Assembly: GCA_031283975.1 (NCBI GenBank)
Contig: JAITAT010000096.1
Span: forward strand, 1-5,001
Direction of reading: 5' to 3'
DNA from: Synergistaceae bacterium
GTDB lineage: Bacteria > Synergistota > Synergistia > Synergistales > Synergistaceae
Length of the DNA stretch: 5,001 nucleotides
Shown here: in pieces, positions 1 to 5,001 of the stretch
Numbering within the stretch: position 1 is the stretch's first letter
Layout: each line of letters begins with the position of its first letter
Position numbers and translations under genes: made by a program
The notes under the pieces: model-generated
The model's database searches: none
What the model saw: the letters and a program-made list of their open reading frames with translations, nothing else
Told to the model about the DNA's origin: nothing

Positions 1-14
1 TAAAAATAAGGGAA

Positions 15-38
15 GCCCGCCTTTTGGAAAAGTCGGGC
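15..38. other. Imperfect hairpin upstream of the first gene
   Basis: Bases 15-25 pair with 28-38 to give an 11-position stem (GCCCG-C-CTTTT against AAAAG-T-CGGGC) with one C/T mismatch at 20/33 and a very tight GG loop, so the innermost A-T pairs would open. No T run follows it on the + strand, where the next bases are GGAAAAAGC, so it is not a convincing rightward terminator. Read on the - strand it is followed by TTCCCTTATTTTTA, which is only loosely U-rich. It may be the remains of a terminator for whatever lies to the left, or a leader structure for the operon. A shorter echo of the inner part (CCTTTGGAAAG) lies at 50-60. Confidence 0.35.
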
Positions 39-73
39 GGAAAAAGCGGCCTTTGGAAAGCAACGTAATCTTC

Positions 74-80
74 GAGGGGA
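74..80 (+). promoter_or_regulatory. Ribosome binding site fixing the start of the MogA-like gene at 89
   Basis: GAGGGGA lies 8 bases before the ATG at 89. The in-frame TTG at 53 would add 12 residues, but it has no purine-rich site ahead of it (the bases before it are AAAAAGCGGCC), so ATG 89 is preferred. Confidence 0.65.
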
Positions 81-88
81 GCGTAGAA

Positions 89-901
89 ATGAGGCGCGAA
101 TCGAAAATTTCCGGCCTTCGCAACGAGAGGCGGGACGAGTGGTACAAGCTGGTCTACGTACACAACAATTCAAACGGAGGAACATGCGTCAATGGTTCCG
201 AATGTCTCATTTCCCTCAAAAAAGCGGGCGGGATACCGGAGGACGGAACTGACTTCTCTATAATACTGCCGCCCGGCCTGGAATATCCGGAGGGCCATTT
301 TCTCTCCATAAATTCCGGCGAGACCGTGCTGAGGGCCGGCGAAAATTCACGAGCGGCGGTCGTCTGTCCGGGATTCATTGGGGTGTCTTCGACCGCGGAG
401 GTCATGCGCCCGATACTTGCCGGCGTACTCACTGTGAGCGACAAAGGCTCACGCGGCGAAAGAGAGGATACGGCGGGCCCCGCGCTGGCGGATCTCGTTT
501 CGTCCGTCGGCTGCGTGGTCGAAAAACGCCGCGTCGTGCCCGACGACAGGGAGACAATATCGGAAATTTTGAGGGAGTGGGCAGATAACCTCGGTCTCCA
601 CCTGATAATCACCACGGGCGGAACCGGGCTTTCTCCTCGGGATGTGACGCCCGAAGCTCTGATGGATATTTCCGAAAAAACGGCGCCCGGATTTGGGGAG
701 ATAATGCGGGCTCACGCGATGCGCTATACCTCGCGCGGCTTTTTGAGCCGCGGCCTCGCTGTAACTCGCGGAAAAACTCTCATTATCGCTTTCCCCGGAA
801 GCGAACGCGGAGTGAAGCAGTGTTTCGAGGCTATAGCGCCCGCCTTGAGGCACGGCGTTGAAATCTTGAATGGCTGGGATTCTGAATGTGGGGGGCATTG
901 A
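89..901 (+). CDS. MogA/MoaB-family molybdopterin adenylyltransferase with an unassigned N-terminal domain
   Basis: This 270-residue protein (from ATG 89) ends in a full MogA/MoaB-type domain. The family adenylylates molybdopterin with ATP in the cytoplasm, preparing it for molybdenum insertion. Seen: a strand entering SDKGSRGEREDTAGPAL from about residue 109, TTGGTG at 175-180, RDVTPEA at 184-190, PGFGEIMR at 200-207, the LSRG...RGKTL segment and FPGS at 235-238, all in family order. The end (HGVEILNG...ECGG) resembles the MOSC-MogA fusion proteins of anaerobic Firmicutes. The first ~108 residues occupy the place where MOSC sits in those fusions, but I see no GxxGDAHAG-like MOSC motif and cannot assign them. 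They contain several Gly/Cys-rich strands (GGTCVNGSECLISL) and no signal peptide or membrane segment. A longer form from TTG 53 is possible but lacks a ribosome site. The stop is one base before the rapZ start, so co-translation is likely. The family call is secure; MogA rather than MoaB activity is inferred from the closest motif match. Confidence 0.88.
   Translation: MRRESKISGLRNERRDEWYKLVYVHNNSNGGTCVNGSECLISLKKAGGIPEDGTDFSIILPPGLEYPEGHFLSINSGETVLRAGENSRAAVVCPGFIGVSSTAEVMRPILAGVLTVSDKGSRGEREDTAGPALADLVSSVGCVVEKRRVVPDDRETISEILREWADNLGLHLIITTGGTGLSPRDVTPEALMDISEKTAPGFGEIMRAHAMRYTSRGFLSRGLAVTRGKTLIIAFPGSERGVKQCFEAIAPALRHGVEILNGWDSECGGH
890..895 (+). promoter_or_regulatory. Weak ribosome binding site for rapZ (start at 903)
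   Basis: A run of six G (890-895) lies 7 bases before ATG 903 and could pair with the anti-Shine-Dalgarno using a G-U pair. The in-frame ATG at 870 and GTG at 888 have no purine-rich site ahead and would add residues outside the usual RapZ N-terminus. A weak site right at the upstream stop codon (899-901) suggests reinitiation by ribosomes finishing the MogA-like gene. Confidence 0.45.
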
Positions 902-902
902 C

Positions 903-1775
903 ATGAGCGGAGCGGCAAGGTGCGTGATAATTACGGGGCTTTCCGGAGCGGGCAGAAGCAGCGCGCTCCGAATTTTGGAGGATCGCGGATTTTACGCGGT
1001 GGACAACCTGCCGCCCATGATGCTGCCGTCATTAGTCGAAGCGCTCTCGGCGAACGACGCGGCGGCGACGTGGGGAATCGCGGCGGTCGTCAGCGCTCTC
1101 GGCGAGAATACCGCCGAAAGCATAGCGAACGCGATTACGGCCGTCGAGGAAGGCGGCACAAGAACGCAGCTCGTATTTTTCGACGCCTCCGACGAGGTTC
1201 TGGTTCGCAGATACGAGACCACTCGCAGACGGCATCCTCTGGGCGAGGGAATTACCACGATGGACGGCATAAAGAGGGAACGCGCTGAAACGGCGTCCCT
1301 GAAAGACATGGCGAACACCGTCGTCGACACCTCATCCATGAGCGCCGAGGAACTGCGCACGGCCATCATGACGGAACTCGAGATGAACGAATACCCTTTT
1401 ACGGTGATAGTCAGTTCCTTCGGCTTCAAAAACGGTATACCGCGGGATTGTGATTATCTGTTCGACATGCGGTTCCTTCCGAACCCGAACTACGTTCCCG
1501 AGCTGAAACGTCTTTCGGGGCGGGATATAGAGGTGCAGAGCTATCTCGACAAAATATCGGAAAAACAGGTGTTCATGAAACACCTGGTCTCGCTTATGGA
1601 GTTTATATTGAAACATTACGAGAACACCGGAAAAAAGCAGCTGCACGTCGCGATTGGCTGTACCGGGGGACGTCACCGTTCGGTCGCGATAGTGGAACAG
1701 CTTTCCAAACTCATATCCGACACGGGGCATAGAACCGCTACGAATCATCGTGACATAGATTTGGAGAGTAATTGA
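903..1775 (+). CDS. rapZ: RapZ (YvcJ-type) nucleotide-binding protein
   Basis: At 290 residues from ATG 903 this is full family length (about 285-295). RapZ is a cytoplasmic P-loop protein. In E. coli it senses glucosamine-6-phosphate and controls glmS through small RNAs, while the B. subtilis relative YvcJ hydrolyses GTP and is linked to competence. Seen: Walker A GLSGAGRS at 12-19, the family signature DNLPP at 34-38, a Walker-B-like strand FFDASDEVLVRRY at 92-104, RRRHPL at 108-113, VDTS at 141-144, SFGFKNGIP at 172-180, PNPNYVPEL at 193-201, and GCTGGRHRSV at 252-261, where known RapZ proteins have their metabolite-sensing C-terminal domain. The Walker A lysine is arginine, as in actinobacterial members. 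The C-terminal tail (HRDIDLESN) is acidic, unlike the basic RNA-binding tail of E. coli RapZ, so small-RNA control as in E. coli should not be assumed. It begins 1 base after the MogA-like stop and its TGA overlaps the yvcK ATG. Identity is very secure; the target is unknown. Confidence 0.97.
   Translation: MSGAARCVIITGLSGAGRSSALRILEDRGFYAVDNLPPMMLPSLVEALSANDAAATWGIAAVVSALGENTAESIANAITAVEEGGTRTQLVFFDASDEVLVRRYETTRRRHPLGEGITTMDGIKRERAETASLKDMANTVVDTSSMSAEELRTAIMTELEMNEYPFTVIVSSFGFKNGIPRDCDYLFDMRFLPNPNYVPELKRLSGRDIEVQSYLDKISEKQVFMKHLVSLMEFILKHYENTGKKQLHVAIGCTGGRHRSVAIVEQLSKLISDTGHRTATNHRDIDLESN
1763..1768 (+). promoter_or_regulatory. Ribosome binding site for yvcK, inside the end of rapZ
   Basis: GGAGAG at 1763-1768 places its GGAG core 8 bases before ATG 1775. 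A TTG at 1772 is in frame one codon earlier, but the ATG has better spacing and shares its A with the rapZ TGA (1773-1775), a standard coupled stop-start. Confidence 0.6.
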
Positions 1776-2908
1776 TGCCCAACTCCGCGGTCATTCTTGC
1801 GGCTGGGTTTCTCATCGGCTGCGTGGTGACGGCTCTCATGCCGTCGCGGTCAAGGCGGCGGCATTCCGTTCCAACCGGCTCCACAAGGCGGCGCGATGTC
1901 ATGGGGAGCGCGATAGAACAGAGACTTCTGCAAGGCCCAAGTTTCGTCTGCATCGGCGGCGGTACCGGTCTTTCCACACTGCTTGCCGGTCTCAAAAGCT
2001 TCACGAGAAATATAACAGCCGTAGTGGCGGTGACCGACGAAGGAGGCAGTTCCGGACGGCTCAGGCAGGAGTGGGGGGTGCTTCCTCCGGGTGACATTCG
2101 CAACTGTCTCGTCGCCCTGGCGGAGGACGATAATTCGCTGAACCGGATATTGAACTTCCGCTTCGATCGGGGCGAACTGGATGGTCACAGCCTGGGAAAC
2201 CTGATACTGCTCGCCGCCTGCGAACTGACCGGTGATTTCAGCAAGGCCGTGGAGGAACTCAACAGGCTTCTCGCGATAAGGGGAAGAGTGCTTCCGGTCA
2301 CCACCGAAACCGTGGTTCTTCACGGCGAGACGGAGGACGGCCTGACGGTCAAAGGAGAGATGGAGCTTTCGGACAACGGCAGCAGGATGAAACGCATCTG
2401 GCTGGAACCGTCCTCGGCAAGACCGCTGCCGGACGTTATAGACGCCATCTCCGGTGCGGACATGATAATCCTCGGCCCCGGCAGCCTGTTCACCAGCATA
2501 CTGCCGAATCTCCTGCTGGAGGAAGTGACTATGGCGATACGCGAGGCGGATCTTCCGAAGGTGTACATCGCCAACCTCATGACGCAGAAGAACGAAACGG
2601 AACGGATGAACATAACGGCTCACCTCGACTGGATAGCAAGCGTCCTCGGCGAAATGCCGGACTATATAATCGTGAACCATACTCCCATACCGGAGGATTA
2701 TCTCGAACGCTACCGCGAAAAAGGCGCCGAACCTCTTTACCTGTCCCGGGACGAGGAACTTTACCTTGAACGAAACGACTGCGGCGTCGTATCCGCCGAT
2801 CTCGTCAATTTGAAGGACGGCAAATATCTGAGGCACCATTCGAAAAATCTGGCGGAAATACTTATGAGGATAGCGAGAGATTACAAAGAGAACAATTTGC
2901 GCGGGTGA
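1775..2908 (+). CDS. yvcK: YvcK (gluconeogenesis factor, CofD-like) with N-terminal membrane anchor
   Basis: This 377-residue protein is a YvcK/CofD-like family member. B. subtilis YvcK binds UDP-sugars such as UDP-GlcNAc, is needed for normal shape and growth on gluconeogenic carbon sources, and affects penicillin-binding protein placement. Seen: GGGTGLSTLL at 61-70, TDEGGSSGRLR at 87-97, PPGDIRNCL at 104-112, DGHSLGNLIL at 136-145, GPGSLFTSILPNLL at 234-247 and NLMTQKNET at 267-275, all in family order. The catalytic-type domain starts only near residue 55. Before it lie a hydrophobic stretch (about residues 5-22) and a positive cluster (RSRRRH, 25-30), which by the positive-inside rule predicts a single membrane span with the main domain in the cytoplasm. 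The soluble family form is about 310-330 residues, so the extra length is this anchor plus a basic linker. The start overlaps the rapZ stop by one base, and the stop is 6 bases before whiA, a neighbour order conserved in Firmicutes and Actinobacteria. Family identity is very secure; membrane attachment is predicted. Confidence 0.96.
   Translation: MPNSAVILAAGFLIGCVVTALMPSRSRRRHSVPTGSTRRRDVMGSAIEQRLLQGPSFVCIGGGTGLSTLLAGLKSFTRNITAVVAVTDEGGSSGRLRQEWGVLPPGDIRNCLVALAEDDNSLNRILNFRFDRGELDGHSLGNLILLAACELTGDFSKAVEELNRLLAIRGRVLPVTTETVVLHGETEDGLTVKGEMELSDNGSRMKRIWLEPSSARPLPDVIDAISGADMIILGPGSLFTSILPNLLLEEVTMAIREADLPKVYIANLMTQKNETERMNITAHLDWIASVLGEMPDYIIVNHTPIPEDYLERYREKGAEPLYLSRDEELYLERNDCGVVSADLVNLKDGKYLRHHSKNLAEILMRIARDYKENNLRG
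2903..2908 (+). promoter_or_regulatory. Weak ribosome binding site for whiA, overlapping the yvcK stop
   Basis: GGGTGA at 2903-2908 lies 6 bases before ATG 2915 and contains the yvcK stop codon TGA. The other candidate start, ATG 2936 (residue 8), has only ATTTATACGGTA ahead of it, so 2915 is kept. Translation probably depends on coupling to yvcK. Confidence 0.4.
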
Positions 2909-2914
2909 CCTGCC

Positions 2915-3778
2915 ATGGAAAAAATTTATACGGTAATGTGGGATGAATTGCTTGAAATTCCGGCATCTGACGCCCTATCCGAGTTATCGGGATACGTCGC
3001 CGTCCTTCCGGTCAAATACGACGGCGCTTTCACGTTAGTCGGCACCCGCAGGCTGGTCATAGCGCGCAGAATGATGAAACTTTACAGGGCCTTGCCCGAA
3101 GGACCTCCCAGCGAAAAAATGATTTCGGGCGAACGCGCGTTCGAGCTGGACAAGATAAAGGGCAGCGCGCTGTACAGGATACCGCGCGGCGCTTATGAAT
3201 CGTTGATGAAGCCTCCCAGGAGAAAATGGGAGTGGCTCAGAGGAGTCTGGGGAGGATGCGGGGCGCTTTACCTCCCGCAAAACGGATATTATATGACGAT
3301 GCGTCTTCCTCCGGCGGGAAATTGCGGACGCGCGCTCGACTCAATCCTGAAAGGGTCCGGAGTGGTTCCGAGAGTCAGGACAAACAAGGGAAAGGCGGAA
3401 TACATGATAAGGGACGTCGAGGGAATAGTGACCGTTCTGTCGAGGATAGGGCTTGTAAAGACCTCGCTTTTGCTTGAAGAGACCGCGGTCATAAGGTCGG
3501 TGCGTGGAATCGCGAACAAACTGGTGAATTGCGATTCCGCGAATATCTACAAGACGCTGACGGCCGCCCGCGCTCAGATGAAACTCATCGACGCCATCGA
3601 TTCGAGAGGATTGTGGGGAGAAATTCCGTCTGAAACGGTGGAACTAGCGCGGCTGCGCAGGGCGAACCCCAGCGCTTCGCTGAGCGAGCTGGGGCAATTT
3701 TTAACGAAGCCGGTCAGCAAAAGCACCGTGGAATACAGGTGGAAAAAATTGAAAACTCTTATAACGGAAGAAAAATAA
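2915..3778 (+). CDS. whiA: WhiA-type DNA-binding regulator (divergent)
   Basis: This 287-residue protein matches WhiA, which combines a LAGLIDADG homing-endonuclease-like fold with a C-terminal helix-turn-helix. In Streptomyces WhiA activates sporulation and division genes; in B. subtilis it binds DNA and affects division. Seen: the N-terminal WhiA region (1-100, shorter than usual), the RGVWGGCGAL segment at 109-118 that corresponds to RGAFLAGGSV in typical members, the signature NCDSANIYKT at 205-214 followed by AARAQ, and a C-terminal helix-turn-helix at about 235-283 with ELARLRRANPSASLSELGQF and SKSTVEYR. Usual WhiA proteins are about 310-330 residues and have SKSGVNHR in the recognition region, so this one is short and altered there. 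Acidic catalytic residues of active homing endonucleases are not evident, as expected for WhiA. The position directly after yvcK strongly supports the call. Targets in this organism are unknown. Confidence 0.93.
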   Translation: MEKIYTVMWDELLEIPASDALSELSGYVAVLPVKYDGAFTLVGTRRLVIARRMMKLYRALPEGPPSEKMISGERAFELDKIKGSALYRIPRGAYESLMKPPRRKWEWLRGVWGGCGALYLPQNGYYMTMRLPPAGNCGRALDSILKGSGVVPRVRTNKGKAEYMIRDVEGIVTVLSRIGLVKTSLLLEETAVIRSVRGIANKLVNCDSANIYKTLTAARAQMKLIDAIDSRGLWGEIPSETVELARLRRANPSASLSELGQFLTKPVSKSTVEYRWKKLKTLITEEK

Positions 3779-3789
3779 ATCAAAACGCG

Positions 3790-3796
3790 AAGGGGA
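3790..3796 (+). promoter_or_regulatory. Ribosome binding site fixing the debranching enzyme start at 3805
   Basis: AAGGGGA lies 8 bases before ATG 3805. An in-frame ATG at 3796 would add three residues (MVA) but sits directly against the purine run, too close for initiation. The 26-base gap after whiA (3779-3804) holds no hairpin or T run, so transcription probably continues from whiA into this gene. Confidence 0.65.
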
Positions 3797-3804
3797 TGGT
3801 TGCC

Positions 3805-5001
3805 ATGTACCTTGGGAAGGCGGACGTCAATACTTACGACAAGGGGGCTGAGAGGGAATTTCTGGTATCGAACGGCGCGGGAAGCTATGGTTATTCGACG
3901 GTCATAGGAGCCAACACGAGGAGCGAACACGGGCTTCTGGTCATTCGCCCCATAAACGCGAAAACTCATACGGTATTGATAAGCAAACTGGAGGAGACTC
4001 TCCACGCCGGAAACAAAAAATATTCTCTTTCGACGAACAGGTACAAAGACCTCATCTATCCGGACGGATTCAGATATTTACAGGAATATCAAGGAACGCC
4101 GAACCCGGATATGCTCTTCGTCATCCACAGCGTATTTTTGAGAAAATCGATTTTCATGCCGATCAACGGAACATGCACGATAGTCAGATATGAACTTCTC
4201 GAATCTCCCGAAACTGTCAAAATAGACATTCGGCCCCTTTTCGCGCACAGAGAAAACAACGCCGTATGCACCGAAAAATCCGGTTCGGGTTTCGAATACG
4301 CCCGAAGCGGGTACATGATAAACGTCTCGGGGCGCGGGCACGTCAGCCACGTCTCTTTCACAGGGGAAGACGGCTCAGGTCATTGGTCGGATAAACCTAT
4401 GTGGTTCGAGAACCTGGTGTATGAAAAAGACGCCGAGACCGACAAACCTGTTTTGGATTCGCTCTGGTCCCCCGGATACGTAACGGTCGAAATGAGACGC
4501 GGAAGCGTGTTTTATGAAGTCATGTCCGAGGAACCGCTCTCCTATTCGATGGACGAACTGGAAGCGCTCCTCCGTGAGACTGTGGAAAAACAGAGGTCAT
4601 TCGCCGACGGCGTATCTATAAATACAAATTACAGAATAGGACATGACATGGTTCAGAGTTCTTTTCACCTCGTGACTGAAAACAAGGGCGCCTCTCCGGC
4701 GATAATTTCCGGTTTTCCGTCCGTCCAGTTCAGGGCACGGGACACTTTCATCGCGCTTCCCGGACTCACGTTAGCCACCGGCCGCCATGAGACCGCGAGA
4801 GGGATTTTGGAAAACTGGCTGGAATACGCGGGTGAGAGCGGCATCGTTCCGTCACGCATAAACCCCGGCGGGGAAGTGGTCAAAGGGGACATCGATTCGG
4901 GCCTGTGGTTTCTCTACGCCGTCGAAAAGTATACCAAGAGCGCGGGGAGTGATTTTGCCAGGTCGAAATTCAAAGAACTCTCGGCGCTGCTCGACAAATA
5001 C
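3805..5001 (+). CDS. Glycogen debranching enzyme (amylo-alpha-1,6-glucosidase), 5' part, runs off window
   Basis: The frame is open from ATG 3805 to the last base, giving 399 residues without a stop; the gene continues beyond the window. It matches the bacterial/archaeal-type glycogen debranching enzyme, which hydrolyses alpha-1,6 branch points of glycogen or related glucans in the cytoplasm. Seen: the N-terminal domain opening with REFLVSNGAGSYGYSTV and GANTRSEHGLLV (residues 17-46), close to the family pattern EWLVTNGLGGY...NTRRYHGLLV, then a beta-rich region to about 250. The (alpha/alpha)6 glucosidase domain then begins, with ARDTFIALPGLTLATGR at 311-327, GIVPSRI at 346-352 and DIDSGLWF at 362-369. 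The remaining barrel, including further catalytic residues, is outside the window; family members are about 650-700 residues. The usual WGRDT motif reads RARDT here, so substrate or activity may differ. Being co-directional and 26 bases after whiA suggests shared transcription. The family call is strong; exact substrate is inferred. Confidence 0.92.
   Translation, partial: MYLGKADVNTYDKGAEREFLVSNGAGSYGYSTVIGANTRSEHGLLVIRPINAKTHTVLISKLEETLHAGNKKYSLSTNRYKDLIYPDGFRYLQEYQGTPNPDMLFVIHSVFLRKSIFMPINGTCTIVRYELLESPETVKIDIRPLFAHRENNAVCTEKSGSGFEYARSGYMINVSGRGHVSHVSFTGEDGSGHWSDKPMWFENLVYEKDAETDKPVLDSLWSPGYVTVEMRRGSVFYEVMSEEPLSYSMDELEALLRETVEKQRSFADGVSINTNYRIGHDMVQSSFHLVTENKGASPAIISGFPSVQFRARDTFIALPGLTLATGRHETARGILENWLEYAGESGIVPSRINPGGEVVKGDIDSGLWFLYAVEKYTKSAGSDFARSKFKELSALLDKY

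Noticed and set aside
870..902. Earlier rapZ start at ATG 870
   Set aside because: It would overlap the MogA-like gene by 32 bases, has no ribosome site, and adds 11 residues beyond the typical RapZ N-terminus, which starts shortly before the P-loop.
449..904. Open frames on the - strand opposite the MogA-like gene and rapZ
   Set aside because: They overlap conserved coding sequence, show no known domain and lack convincing start sites, so they are shadows.
1811..1822. Lipobox-like LIGC at residues 13-16 of YvcK, suggesting a lipoprotein
   Set aside because: The four residues fit the lipobox pattern, but there are no N-terminal positive charges before the hydrophobic stretch, and a lipoprotein would place a cytoplasmic UDP-sugar-binding domain outside the cell. 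A plain membrane anchor fits better.
1850..2839. Long 329-codon open frame on the - strand, opposite yvcK
   Set aside because: It lies entirely antisense to a yvcK gene whose family motifs are intact, has a low-complexity translation with no recognisable domain, and has no gene-like context. It is a by-product of codon bias on the + strand.
3239..3307. Homing endonuclease (mobile element) signal in whiA
   Set aside because: WhiA naturally carries a LAGLIDADG-like fold that has lost nuclease activity; the gene sits in its usual place after yvcK with no intron or intein boundaries.
3226..3477. 83-codon + strand frame inside whiA in another phase
   Set aside because: The translation is rich in Arg, Gly and Ser with no motif, and the whiA frame across the same bases has clear family signatures.
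3779..3804. Possible terminator or promoter between whiA and the debranching gene
   Set aside because: The 26 bases contain only the ribosome site of the next gene; no inverted repeat, T run or -10/-35 pair is visible.
4078..4361. Two overlapping ~90-codon frames on the - strand opposite the debranching gene
   Set aside because: Both are antisense to the conserved debranching enzyme frame and show no recognisable features.

Overview
The window is a compact, single-strand block of five genes read left to right, with no gene-free stretch longer than about 90 bases. The sequence is moderately GC-rich (a little over half, by eye), uses AGG/AGA and ATA codons freely, and carries a rapZ-yvcK-whiA core. 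That core is classically known from Firmicutes and Actinobacteria and also occurs in some other bacteria with WhiA. The combination of a MogA-like gene upstream, a divergent WhiA, a membrane-anchored YvcK and this codon use makes me favour a Synergistota-type anaerobe. That placement is inference, not something the sequence proves.

Layout: (1) 1-88, a short leader with an imperfect hairpin (15-38) and the ribosome binding site of the first gene. (2) 89-901, a MogA/MoaB-family molybdopterin adenylyltransferase whose first ~108 residues form an extra N-terminal region that I cannot assign. (3) 903-1775, rapZ (yvcJ-type nucleotide-binding protein). (4) 1775-2908, yvcK (CofD-like, UDP-sugar-binding family) with an added N-terminal membrane anchor. 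(5) 2915-3778, whiA, a short and divergent member. (6) 3805 to beyond the window end, the first 399 residues of a bacterial glycogen debranching enzyme (amylo-alpha-1,6-glucosidase).

The first four genes are separated by +1, -1 and +6 bases and the fifth by 26 bases, with no terminator visible between any of them, so they probably form one translationally coupled transcript. The core links sensing of amino-sugar and cell-envelope precursors (RapZ, YvcK in known relatives) with a DNA-binding regulator (WhiA), followed here by a glycogen-mobilising enzyme. A shared theme of carbon allocation between glycogen or gluconeogenesis and envelope synthesis is plausible but inferred. The molybdenum cofactor gene has no obvious functional tie to this theme.

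I see no CRISPR array, insertion sequence, integrase, tRNA, rRNA or defence system. The more unusual points are the unassigned domain on the MogA protein, the membrane anchor on YvcK, the Walker A Lys-to-Arg change and acidic tail of RapZ, and the altered recognition motif in WhiA. I did not find a clearly new biological system.
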